NCBI GenBank assembly: GCA_035651635.1
Contig: DASRFK010000219.1
Location: forward strand, 1 to 45,960
Source: JANXQE01 sp035651635
GTDB lineage: Bacteria > Verrucomicrobiota > Verrucomicrobiia > Limisphaerales > UBA8199
Length of the DNA stretch: 45,960 nt
Reading direction: 5' to 3'
This document shows, one piece after another, positions 1 through 8,426 of the stretch (position 1 is its first letter; each line of letters begins with the position of its first letter). The notes under the pieces are model-generated. The model was given only the letters and a program-made list of their open reading frames with translations, had not been told where the DNA came from and ran no database searches. The position numbers and the translations under genes are program-made.

Positions 1-3000
1 CGGCTTCCATTCCAACCAAATCCACGGCGCCGGCGACAACACCAGCTCCCCAACCGTGTTGCTCGAAGTCAGCTCCGAATGAACCGACACGGCCTGCGGC
101 GAAGTGATTTCCACATCACGGTTCTCGATCGTGAGCCTGAGCCGGTTAATCACTCCGGAAGGCATCGGCAACACGAACCCGCGACGCCCCGGGCTTTCCT
201 CGACCGGCACTTCGTACTCAACTTCCAGATCAATACTGCCGCGTCGCTTTGCAACTATTTGCTGCATCCAGCAGGACTTCGTTCCGATGTTCGTTCTGCC
301 TGGCTCCAACGCAGCTTGAGTGCGCTCCAGCTTCAGAGCGTCCTTTGGGTATCGGATGCCCGTCAACACAGCCGGCTCCCACAGCAAGGGCAGCGTTTGG
401 CCTTTGCTCGCTTCCCAACGAATCTTTGCGCTACCGTAACCGAACCGGTCCGACACCTTTATCTCCTGCAAAACCACGTCAGCCGTCCCAACCGGCTTAC
501 CCTGACGCGATTCAGGTGTTGCGGCAAAGGCCGCGCGACTGCCGCCCAACACCGAAAGCACCATAAGAATCGTCAACCCGGCGGACGCCGAACTCGGGTT
601 CGCGGCACGAAGCCCGGCGTCGTGTTTGCGGGTAGGCAGCCGCCACCAACTCACAAGCAGCGGTCCGATCAGGTGCGCCAGAACAAAGGCGCCGGTTACC
701 ATCAGGAACCAAATCACTCCGTTTGCCAGTCCAAGAGCGCCCCACGCGGCCATCACCCAGCCGAAAGCGATAGCCAGGGTTTTACGAGCTCGCGAGGCAA
801 GAATGGCCGCCGCGGCCCACGCCGGCAATGCCAGCAAAGCAGGCCAGGCCGTTCCGAGCTGTCCGGCCAATGAGGTCTTGTCTTCTACGTTCAACACTTC
901 GACGTTCATCGCGCTTGCCGCTTGTTGGACCGGCGCGACGAAGCTCAATTCACCGACCGGTTCAGTTTGGGCAACCGGCAGCTGATCCGCCAATTGGCTT
1001 AAGACGAGCAATGCCGTAAGGACCGCGAGCCCGCTCAGCGCCAATCCTGCGAGATGACGCGAGGTGAATTTGAAAGATGCGCCCGTTGCCCAGCGCAAGC
1101 CGAGCACCCCCAGCCCAACACAGGCAACTGCAACACCGATTAGTCCCAGCGACCGCGCCCGCTTACCGGGTGTCAAGGCTGCCGAGAGCTGCGCAAACCC
1201 CGAACCGTCTCCCGAAACGCCAATCGGTTTTAGTGACCCGCGCCGGTAAACCAACCGCTGCCCGACATCCGGAGCCAGACGCCACTCCGCCAGCATGAGC
1301 GGCGCATCGACCATTGGCGCCATTACTGCCACGTGTCTCGGGTCGGCCGCAACCGAGGCGAGCTTGAAATCTACCGTCAGGACGCTGTTTGGGTCGGCGC
1401 CATGGGGCAAGGGTATGAGATTGGAATTGGCGTCGGATACTGGAACCACCGGCGAACCATTGACCGACACGGACCACAATCGATCCCCCTTAGGCAAGCT
1501 CAGCCGCAGGTGCGGGTTGCCTCGGTTCTTCACGAAGTACCTGGCGTCGGTGAGGACCTGGCCTTCTTTGGAGATCCGCGTGGTGAGCGAGGCCCGGTCG
1601 ACTACCAAACTGAGCGAGTCGCCTTGCGCCAGCGGACTGAGCGCCAGACGCAAGTTGAAAGGCCTGGCCAAATAGCGGTACGCTGCCAGCACCGGCGCAT
1701 CGAACAGCAGCCGGTACTCCGACGGAACCTCGCCCGGCTCCAACGCCAGCAACCCAGGGGAAACATCCACCGCTTTTACCTGAAATTGGTACGCGCTAAC
1801 TATAACGGTGTGGCCTTGCTCGGACTGCACGTCCAGGGGGCGCGCGCCGGTAAAGGTGAGCGTCTCCCCTTGCGGTTTGAACGGCCGTTCGTACGTGGCC
1901 AGCAAAGTGAACGCCCCGGCTACTGGCGTGTGCAACTGAACCTCATACCCGCCAGCTATTTTTTGCCAGTTACGCACGTCTTTGCCAGTAAACTCGACGT
2001 TAAAATACTCGTCGGAGAGCCCCACCTTGAAAACCGAAACGGGCGCACCCGAAACGACATAATTCAGCACCGTGCTGCCGTAGGCGATCCCTTCGCCGAT
2101 TGAAAAAAGGTGGAGCGCGTCCGCCTGGACAGTTTGGCTCAAGCGTTCCACTCGCACCACCGCCTGCCATACCGCTTCATTGATCCGGAAGGCGGACTGA
2201 ATCGACGCCACTTTTCGAGGAAAGAAAGCGTTGGCAATCTCCGTCAACCCCGAGGTGCGCTCGGGGCTAAGTCGAAACCCGGCATCCGCTACGGTCGCGA
2301 TATGGCCGCGAATGGATTTGGCCTTGAGTATCTCTATGCGCGGCAGCGCCCACGAACTTTCCCCGAGCGGCTTATTGCGTTCGAGCCGGAGATGGACGAC
2401 TTGGCGGCCGGAGATGGGTTGCGCAAAGATCAGGCGTAATTCGCTCTGATCCTGGTTCCCCGGCTCGACCTGGAAATGGTCGCTCAAGCCGGCCGCATTG
2501 ATTTGCGACACGGCATAACCCGCGGGCACGCGCAAACTTAATTCACGCAGGGGCGCTTCACGAATGTCCACCTCGAACTCACCGTCAATCGCGAGGTCAT
2601 TCTCGCCAAGCCGATAGCTGAGCACCTCCGAAACCGCCAGTTCCGGCAGGATTTGATCCGCGGCGATTTGCAGGGCGAACTCCGCCCCGGAGAATCGATA
2701 AACAAATCGCTGACTGTCACTGGACCTTAACATGGCGCGAGTCAGGTCGGTTTCGGGAAACTGTTCGGGTGAGATTTGCGAGAGACCACTGGCTTGCGTA
2801 ACTTCCAACCTCACCGCCCCTTCATTGACGATGCGAAAATATCCTCCAAACCGGGTGGCCGACTCCGGCCGCAACTGCAAAACATCCACGGTTTGCGGAA
2901 ACGCTCCGACAGCTGTTTGCGTTTGAATCTGCAAAGCGAATTGGTCCTTCTGGGGTTGATTCAGATGCACGATGAGCCGGCGCTCGACCGGGTTATCGGT

Positions 3001-3888
3001 CGGCTCAATTTTCCAACTCAGGATTTGGTCGCCCTGAACGCGAGTCACTTCACCAGTACCTCGCAAGCGTACCACGACCTGGCTGAGTTCGCCTTGCATC
3101 ACTTTGACGTTCAAGAGCGCCACTTGCCGCAGCAGGCCAGGGCTGACGCTCACCTGTGAAAGCATCTCCGCCGAGTAAAAGAGCTTCCCTTCGGTTGGCT
3201 TCGGCGCCTCCTTCCAGCACAGCTCCACTTGACCGTCGCCGGGCAAGAATCCGCGGAACTCTCCATTCCGATACAAAGGCGGCGCGGCGCCTGTGAATTG
3301 AAGTTGGGTGTCCGGCGGCAGGCCCTTCAGCCGGACTGCTTCCAGCACACTGGGGGCAACGCCAAACTCGACCCGGTTCCAGCCGTTTGACCGCTGCACG
3401 CTGGCCTCAAACTTAATCGTGATCGGAAAACTGCCGCCATGCTCGAAATGAATCAGGAATTGTGCATCTTCGGCCTTCGCCTGCCATTTGGCATTCGAGG
3501 GCAATTGGGTCAGAGCCACAGGGCCCCGCAGAATCATCAAAGCCCCACCGTGCGAATCGGGGACCTGAGCAGTCCCTTCGAGCGTAAAGGCTGCCCGCCC
3601 GCCGGATAAATCTCCCACCAGCTGGAGATTAGCAATCGAGATAGGTTGCGGAATTTCCCTTGCGTCCGCCACGCCAACAACCAGGACAAGGGCCGTAGCG
3701 CAGCCTTTCAGTCTGCTGTACCGCAGACTTTCAGTCTGCCTCGCGTCAGCCAGGGCTGGCGCATTGTATTTGTCGGGCGTCTTGCAGACTAAAAGTCTGC
3801 GGTACAGCAGACTGAAAGTCTGCGCTACGATTCGGGCTACGATTCGGGGGCCTTGCATTAACTCAGCTAACGTATTACTCCATTTCAT
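1..3888 (-). CDS. Large exported/membrane protein, 3' end beyond the window (partial)
   Basis: A single frame stays open for 1296 codons from an ATG at 3888-3886 to the left edge, with no stop. I do not recognise the family. Residues 66-77 (ALVLVVGVADAR) resemble a signal-peptide core with an AxA-type site, followed by a long region of probable beta-rich, extracytoplasmic character. Roughly residues 915-1120 hold several hydrophobic stretches that look like membrane helices. After them comes another soluble stretch that runs off the window. Residues about 18-65 are encoded by a 144-bp palindromic repeat linked to the neighbouring transposase, so the predicted N-terminus (MKWSNTLAELMQGP...) is unusually long for a signal peptide. 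Translation could instead begin at a non-ATG codon nearer the hydrophobic core. The frame is certain; the exact start and the function are not. Confidence 0.8.
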   Translation of the reverse strand, partial: MKWSNTLAELMQGPRIVARIVAQTFSLLYRRLLVCKTPDKYNAPALADARQTESLRYSRLKGCATALVLVVGVADAREIPQPISIANLQLVGDLSGGRAAFTLEGTAQVPDSHGGALMILRGPVALTQLPSNAKWQAKAEDAQFLIHFEHGGSFPITIKFEASVQRSNGWNRVEFGVAPSVLEAVRLKGLPPDTQLQFTGAAPPLYRNGEFRGFLPGDGQVELCWKEAPKPTEGKLFYSAEMLSQVSVSPGLLRQVALLNVKVMQGELSQVVVRLRGTGEVTRVQGDQILSWKIEPTDNPVERRLIVHLNQPQKDQFALQIQTQTAVGAFPQTVDVLQLRPESATRFGGYFRIVNEGAVRLEVTQASGLSQISPEQFPETDLTRAMLRSSDSQRFVYRFSGAEFALQIAADQILPELAVSEVLSYRLGENDLAIDGEFEVDIREAPLRELSLRVPAGYAVSQINAAGLSDHFQVEPGNQDQSELRLIFAQPISGRQVVHLRLERNKPLGESSWALPRIEILKAKSIRGHIATVADAGFRLSPERTSGLTEIANAFFPRKVASIQSAFRINEAVWQAVVRVERLSQTVQADALHLFSIGEGIAYGSTVLNYVVSGAPVSVFKVGLSDEYFNVEFTGKDVRNWQKIAGGYEVQLHTPVAGAFTLLATYERPFKPQGETLTFTGARPLDVQSEQGHTVIVSAYQFQVKAVDVSPGLLALEPGEVPSEYRLLFDAPVLAAYRYLARPFNLRLALSPLAQGDSLSLVVDRASLTTRISKEGQVLTDARYFVKNRGNPHLRLSLPKGDRLWSVSVNGSPVVPVSDANSNLIPLPHGADPNSVLTVDFKLASVAADPRHVAVMAPMVDAPLMLAEWRLAPDVGQRLVYRRGSLKPIGVSGDGSGFAQLSAALTPGKRARSLGLIGVAVACVGLGVLGLRWATGASFKFTSRHLAGLALSGLAVLTALLVLSQLADQLPVAQTEPVGELSFVAPVQQAASAMNVEVLNVEDKTSLAGQLGTAWPALLALPAWAAAAILASRARKTLAIAFGWVMAAWGALGLANGVIWFLMVTGAFVLAHLIGPLLVSWWRLPTRKHDAGLRAANPSSASAGLTILMVLSVLGGSRAAFAATPESRQGKPVGTADVVLQEIKVSDRFGYGSAKIRWEASKGQTLPLLWEPAVLTGIRYPKDALKLERTQAALEPGRTNIGTKSCWMQQIVAKRRGSIDLEVEYEVPVEESPGRRGFVLPMPSGVINRLRLTIENRDVEITSPQAVSVHSELTSSNTVGELVLSPAPWIWLEWKP
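3692..3835. repeat. RAYT-linked palindromic repeat (REPIN-like), left copy
   Basis: This 144-bp unit recurs at 4661-4804 in the same orientation with three mismatches by eye. Arms at 3694-3739 and 3784-3829 are nearly perfect 46-nt inverted repeats around a ~44-nt spacer. Each arm contains two small palindromes of the type GCAGACTTTCAGTCTGC. The arrangement (two inverted REPs forming one long hairpin, next to a RAYT gene) matches the REPIN concept. The copy lies inside the 5' part of the large minus-strand gene and is open in that frame. A 12-bp tandem duplication (CTACGATTCGGG twice, 3825-3848) overlaps its right end. Confidence 0.9.
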
Positions 3889-3929
3889 ACAGATTGACCC
3901 ATTTTCTGCTTGTTGACTAAAACCACGCT

Positions 3930-4667
3930 GTGAGCCAGGAGAATACAAACCCACGCCTCACTCCTGTCCGATTTGAGCTTCGCTCGGCCGGCGTAAAGGA
4001 CAGCTACAACCCCTTGCGCTCCGGCATTCATACACGCGGATATCTGCCCCACGTCAAACGCGAGGGCGCCAGCTATTTCGTAACATTCCGTCTGGCCGAC
4101 TCGTTGCCTCCGGAAGTGTTGTGCAAGATTCAGCGCCTCCGAGCTGAAAATTTGGCTCGGCTTCCACCCGAAGGCGCCAGTTCCGACAAAATCTGCAGTG
4201 CGGCCTTCACGGCGCAGGCAATTGAACGGGAGTATTTCCGAGAACTGGAAGCGTACCTCGACACGGGGGCGGGAGGGTGCGTCCTCAAACGGCAGGATGT
4301 CGCTGAACTCGTCAGCAACGCATTGCGGTTTTTTGAAGGCTCGCGGTATCTGTTGAGAAGTTGGGTTGTGATGCCGAACCATGTACATACCGTTGTCTGG
4401 CCGATGCCGAATTTCACTTTGAGCGCGATCACCCGGAGTTGGAAGGGGTACACCGCTCATGAGATCAACAAATTGCTTGGCCGAATGGGTCAGCCGGTTT
4501 GGCAACCCGAGGCTTACGATCATTGGATCAGAGACGACGCGGAGCATGAGCGCTGTTGCAGATACGTGATCTACAATCCGGTGAAGGCCAGGCTGTGCAA
4601 AACTCCTGAAGAATGGCGCTGGAGCAGTGCCTGGCGGGGTTCGAAGCAAAGGTCGCCGCAGCCGTAG
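3930..4667 (+). CDS. REP-associated tyrosine transposase (RAYT, Y1/IS200-like)
   Basis: This 245-residue protein has the hallmarks of the Y1_Tnp/RAYT family. It carries the N-terminal IHTRGYLPHVKREGASYFVT stretch typical of RAYTs, the metal-binding HUH motif within MPNHVHTVVWP (about residue 150), a candidate catalytic tyrosine in QPEAYDHWIRD (about 191), and the C-terminal RYVIYNPVKARL segment. These single-strand nucleases act on REP hairpins. It starts at GTG; no strong ribosome site is visible. Both sides carry a copy of the same 144-bp palindrome, and the TAG stop at 4665-4667 lies inside the right copy. It is divergent from the large left gene and convergent with the VWA gene. The length and motifs look intact, so the element may still be functional, but activity is inferred. 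Confidence 0.9.
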   Translation: MSQENTNPRLTPVRFELRSAGVKDSYNPLRSGIHTRGYLPHVKREGASYFVTFRLADSLPPEVLCKIQRLRAENLARLPPEGASSDKICSAAFTAQAIEREYFRELEAYLDTGAGGCVLKRQDVAELVSNALRFFEGSRYLLRSWVVMPNHVHTVVWPMPNFTLSAITRSWKGYTAHEINKLLGRMGQPVWQPEAYDHWIRDDAEHERCCRYVIYNPVKARLCKTPEEWRWSSAWRGSKQRSPQP

Positions 4668-4804
4668 CGCAGACTTTCAGTCTGCTGTACCGCAGACTTT
4701 CAGTCTGCTTCGCGTCAGCCAGGGCTGGGGCATTGTATTTGTCGGGCGTCTTGCAGACTAAAAGTCTGCGGTACAGCAGACTGAAAGTCTGCGCTACGAT
4801 TCGG
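4661..4804. repeat. RAYT-linked palindromic repeat (REPIN-like), right copy
   Basis: Second copy of the 144-bp unit, with arms at 4663-4708 and 4753-4798 that pair with one mismatch. It supplies the last codon and stop of the transposase gene. It also ends 21 nt beyond the stop codon of the VWA gene, so in that gene's mRNA it would form a very stable 3' hairpin that could protect the end or stop transcription. Direct copies on both sides of the transposase suggest they are its substrates. Confidence 0.9.
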
Positions 4805-4825
4805 AGCATCCATATCTTCATAATC

Positions 4826-7552
4826 TCATTTTCCGGAAATCGCCTTAGCTTGGCGGATCATCCATTCGAGTTTTTGGGGACGAGCATCAGCGCCATAAAC
4901 GGCAGGCACTCCGTTCAGGTAAACCAGCAAGCGCTCGGGAGTTACCTCCTGCGCAAACGGGCTCTGGGCGAGCCATTCGGAGAAAGCGCTGGAAGTTGCG
5001 GCCAGGCGCATTGCCGGACTGGTTTGTTCAAGAGGCACGGGTCTCCCACTGAACGGCACGCTCCATTCCTGCTCCCGGTAATCCGCAGTTCCGGGAAGCT
5101 TATATCGCACCCGAACCGTCGCCAGCGGGCCCTCACCCTGCGGATTAGTCTCAATCACATACAGAGCATTGCCTGATTCAGCCGCGCCAATCTCCGCGGC
5201 GTCAACGGAATTGTCGCGGAACTGTTCCTTGGTGAGTTGATGATGTGCGTAGCCAATCTGCCGATATGAGCTGACGCGATTGGCATTGAATTCCACCTGC
5301 ACCTTCACATCGGAGGCGGCAACCTGGAGCGCGCCGGCTAATTGACCGGCAAACCCAGTGACCGCCTCCTCGGGCGTATTGATAAACCCGTAACGGCCAT
5401 CGCCATGCCGGGTGAGTTCTTCGAGCAAAGTGTCATTGTAGCCTTCCCACCCGATCCCAAAACAATCCAACGCGATTCCCTGTTTGCGGTTGGTTTCAAC
5501 CCTTTGCCGCAGCACCTCGGCGTTGGTGTCGCCCAGGTTGGCCGCGCCGTCGGTCAAAAGCACGACCCGGTTGATCCCCTTGCTGTTGTAATGGCGCAAG
5601 GCGGTTTGATAGCCCAGGTTCATAGCTTCTTCGAGGTTGGTGCCGCCTTGCGGGGTCAAGTCGCTTAGTTCATCAGCAATCCGCCCAGCCTGATCGCCGG
5701 GTACGCCATCCACCCAGAGCCGCGCAGTGCGCGCGAAGGTCACTACGCTCAAGGTGTCCTGCGGGTGAAGTTGCGCGGCCAGGACGCGCAACGCTTCACG
5801 AATGATTTGAACTCGGTCCGCCCGTTCCATCGATCCGGAGTTGTCGAGCAGCAGCACCAGGTTTAGCGGCCGACCCGATTGCCGGCCGGCAGCGGCGGTT
5901 TTGATTGAGAACCGCAACAAATCACGGTTCTGCGCAAAGGGATCCTGGGCGGCTTCGGAAGCGAAACCTACCGCGGCTCCCGGACCGGGTTCGGGATCTC
6001 GATAATCGAAAGCGTTGAGGAATTCCTCACTGCGGATGCTCGCGGGATCGGGCAGGGCCCCTTTTTCCAGGCTGGCTGCCGCCAGCTTGAACGAAACATC
6101 ACTGACATTAAGCGAGAAGGTCGAGAAGGCGTTGGAGCGGGTGACGATTTCCGGCTGCGGAACCGGAGGAGGCACCGCTGGATTCACCAGCGCCAAATCG
6201 TCCCGCTCGCGAACCACTTGGTCACTCAATTGTGTTTCCGCCAACTTGGCTCGGAGGCCCGTTTTCTTGTCCAAACTCTCTTCCAAGCCATCTACCCGTT
6301 CCAACCTGCGCGCCAGCTTCTCGCTTTCGCGGACTTGTTTAGGTTCGTCCTTCGCCAAAACCACTTCTTTGCCAGCCTCGATTTTCAGTTTGACGTCGCT
6401 TTCCACAGGCGCCGGCGACATACCGCCGAGATTTTGAGCCAGTCCGAGCTTTTCGCCATCCTCCGCAAGTCGGCTATCCAGGACGGGGACCTGCCCAACT
6501 CCAGGAATCGTCATGAGGTGGTAAGGCTGTCCCGGAGGCAATGTTGTGATGGTGGAATAACCTCCGAAGGCGCCGCCGCCATATATTGCCCCGGAAGGGT
6601 ACTGCCACGACAAGGCGTTAGTCTCCACTTGAAGCGCCGGTGCAGCCGCCGGCGCGCTTTCATTTTTGTTCTGCACCTGAAATAGGCGCCCCGCTTGCGG
6701 GGCGTCACCAAGAGTGGGGGCTTGAGCAGCCCCGCCCAAGCCACCTCCCAGGCCGAAAGTGTTAAAAGTGTCCGGTGTCGGTGTGCCCGGGGCTCCGGAG
6801 TTTGCCGAAGGATCAAACGCGTAAAACCCCACATCACGTGCGTCCGTTGTGTGTTGGCCGCTGGTAATGCCTTCGGCGCTTTGCGCCTGCCCCGGTAAAA
6901 TGATGTTGCTTCCGGAGTGCCGCAACGACTCTTCGGGTTGCGCCAGAGGTTGCTTGCCCTGACCGCTTGATCCTGCCAGAAGGGTCAGGCGCGAGGACTT
7001 GAGAGCTTGCTTGGTTGGCTCGATATGTTGGCGCAATTCCTGGAGTCGTTCTTCAGATTGCTGCGCCGGCTCAACTGGGGGCCCATCTGAGCTCCGACGC
7101 AATTGCGCCAGGTGGCCAAACGGCGATTCTCCGGGCTGAGCTATCGAGCGGGCCTTAGTCCTCGAAAGAGCCGGTAACATCAGGCCGGCCAACACCAGCA
7201 CCAGCGCAACTGACGCCGCCAGAGGCACCAGCCAGTTCGGCTGACGGCGTGCGGGGGGGGTGAACACGGGAGACCGGATGGTTTTGAACTGCTGCAGTAG
7301 CACCGACCGCCTCGCTTCGCTTAATTTGAGCGGCGAAATGGCTCCGCCATGCTCGGGACGCGGACTCGCTTGAACCTCGCACACGAGCTCGACCGTCTTT
7401 TTTAAGGACTCGAATGTCTTCGCCAGCTCGGGGTCCGTGACCATGGCCTGCCTGAGGAATCGGGCCTGGTCTTCCGACAGTTCGCCAAGCAAGAGTGCCG
7501 TCAGACTGGCCTCCAAGGCTTTTCGAGGATCGATTGGAGATTCGGGGTTCAT
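4826..7552 (-). CDS. VWA/DUF3520 protein with anti-sigma-like N-terminus and one membrane helix
   Basis: A 908-residue protein. Residues 1-60 form a helical segment of the type found in anti-sigma regulators (GELSEDQARFLRQAMVTDPE). A single hydrophobic helix at about 108-128 separates it from a long low-complexity linker (about 130-460) rich in Gly, Pro and Gln. The vWF_A N-terminal region (about 475-560) precedes a von Willebrand A domain whose MIDAS motif DNSGSM sits at 570-575, with TPQGGTN and LTDGAANLGD further on. The last ~170 residues match the DUF3520-type C-terminus seen in YfbK-like proteins. It overlaps the upstream sigma gene by four bases (ATGA), implying coupled translation. 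I infer that the cytoplasmic N-terminus restrains that sigma factor while the VWA domain senses a partner outside. A run of eight C residues at 7260-7253 lies within the coding frame. Confidence 0.9.
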   Translation of the reverse strand: MNPESPIDPRKALEASLTALLLGELSEDQARFLRQAMVTDPELAKTFESLKKTVELVCEVQASPRPEHGGAISPLKLSEARRSVLLQQFKTIRSPVFTPPARRQPNWLVPLAASVALVLVLAGLMLPALSRTKARSIAQPGESPFGHLAQLRRSSDGPPVEPAQQSEERLQELRQHIEPTKQALKSSRLTLLAGSSGQGKQPLAQPEESLRHSGSNIILPGQAQSAEGITSGQHTTDARDVGFYAFDPSANSGAPGTPTPDTFNTFGLGGGLGGAAQAPTLGDAPQAGRLFQVQNKNESAPAAAPALQVETNALSWQYPSGAIYGGGAFGGYSTITTLPPGQPYHLMTIPGVGQVPVLDSRLAEDGEKLGLAQNLGGMSPAPVESDVKLKIEAGKEVVLAKDEPKQVRESEKLARRLERVDGLEESLDKKTGLRAKLAETQLSDQVVRERDDLALVNPAVPPPVPQPEIVTRSNAFSTFSLNVSDVSFKLAAASLEKGALPDPASIRSEEFLNAFDYRDPEPGPGAAVGFASEAAQDPFAQNRDLLRFSIKTAAAGRQSGRPLNLVLLLDNSGSMERADRVQIIREALRVLAAQLHPQDTLSVVTFARTARLWVDGVPGDQAGRIADELSDLTPQGGTNLEEAMNLGYQTALRHYNSKGINRVVLLTDGAANLGDTNAEVLRQRVETNRKQGIALDCFGIGWEGYNDTLLEELTRHGDGRYGFINTPEEAVTGFAGQLAGALQVAASDVKVQVEFNANRVSSYRQIGYAHHQLTKEQFRDNSVDAAEIGAAESGNALYVIETNPQGEGPLATVRVRYKLPGTADYREQEWSVPFSGRPVPLEQTSPAMRLAATSSAFSEWLAQSPFAQEVTPERLLVYLNGVPAVYGADARPQKLEWMIRQAKAISGK

Positions 7553-8103
7553 GGCAACATTCCATTCCGGCCCAGCTCGTCTGCCACTGCCTTGATCGCG
7601 TGGTGCAGCAGGTAGCCCACATGTCCCACCGTTAATCCGGTTCGGGAGCTGATCTCCTTGTACGAGAGGTTCTCATGAAACTTGAGCTCAATGAGCTGGC
7701 GGCTCCTCTCGTCGAGCGATTTCAGGCTCAGCCGAACCAGGCCGATACCTTCCCAGCGGGCGATTTGCTCATCCGGGAAGGGTTGGGGATCGCTGGGTTC
7801 AAGGGCCCGGCCGGCCTCTTCCTGGTTGGAATCGAGCGAGACGATCTTGCTGGTCGACCGCCGCTGGTTGAGTGCGAGGTTATGCGTCGTGCGATATAAC
7901 CAGCGGCGCGGCTCGCGTACCTCGGCAAAATGTTCGTGCAATCTCATGAACGCTTCCTGAACGATGTCCTCGGCAAGGCTGCGTTCGCCGACCAGGCGCA
8001 ACGCGTAGCTCAAAAGAGGCGACTCCAGAGCCTCAAACAGCTCTTCAATCGGTTCCGGACGGCCTGGCCCGGCGTTGGCTTGGTCTGGTCGCATTAAGGC
8101 CAT
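7549..8103 (-). CDS. ECF-type RNA polymerase sigma factor
   Basis: 184 residues, about the usual length for the group. Region 2 is visible as SPLLSYALRLVGERSLAEDI followed by VQEAFMRLHEHF, then RRWLYRTTHNLALNQRR. Region 4 is LKSLDERSRQLIELKFHENL and SYKEISSRTGLTVGHVGYLL, an intact helix-turn-helix. The start at 8103 is the first in-frame Met; a second Met three codons later is equally plausible. It is the first gene of a two-gene unit with the VWA protein, joined by an ATGA overlap. Such pairs usually mean that the downstream product controls the sigma factor. Its target promoters cannot be read from this window. Confidence 0.92.
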   Translation of the reverse strand: MALMRPDQANAGPGRPEPIEELFEALESPLLSYALRLVGERSLAEDIVQEAFMRLHEHFAEVREPRRWLYRTTHNLALNQRRSTSKIVSLDSNQEEAGRALEPSDPQPFPDEQIARWEGIGLVRLSLKSLDERSRQLIELKFHENLSYKEISSRTGLTVGHVGYLLHHAIKAVADELGRNGMLP

Positions 8104-8426
8104 GCTCGGCTCTCAGCCACGTGCGCCAACCTTGAATCTCACAGAGATCATCGCTTCTGATTGTATGACACAGGACCGCACCTTTTCTTAGACGAAATCC
8201 GGGCCCGAATACTCCTCAAGAGCAGGACTAAACCCGGATATGTTCTGAGGGCAGGTGGAATAACAACTTCCCTTCTCTCGCAATCTGAAACTCGGACTGC
8301 GGAGAAAGGCCAACAATTTCGACCGTACGAGGAACTAGGAAATTCCTTGGTTTGCGGCACACTTATTCCAGCTAAGATGCCGCAGCGAATCCCAACTGGA
8401 TAAAGCACTAACCGAATCAACCATTT
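8104..8426. other. Intergenic region between divergent sigma factor and bactofilin genes
   Basis: 323 bp separating two divergently transcribed genes, so it must hold both promoters. I see no repeat, hairpin with T-tract, or convincing -35/-10 pair on either strand. Small open frames here are shadows without ribosome sites. Confidence 0.5.

Noticed and set aside
79..3159. Several long plus-strand open frames at the left end
   Set aside because: They are antisense shadows of the continuous 1296-codon minus-strand frame and have no protein-like features.
4528..4821. 97-codon minus-strand ORF through the right palindrome
   Set aside because: It is antisense to the transposase end and consists mostly of translated repeat.
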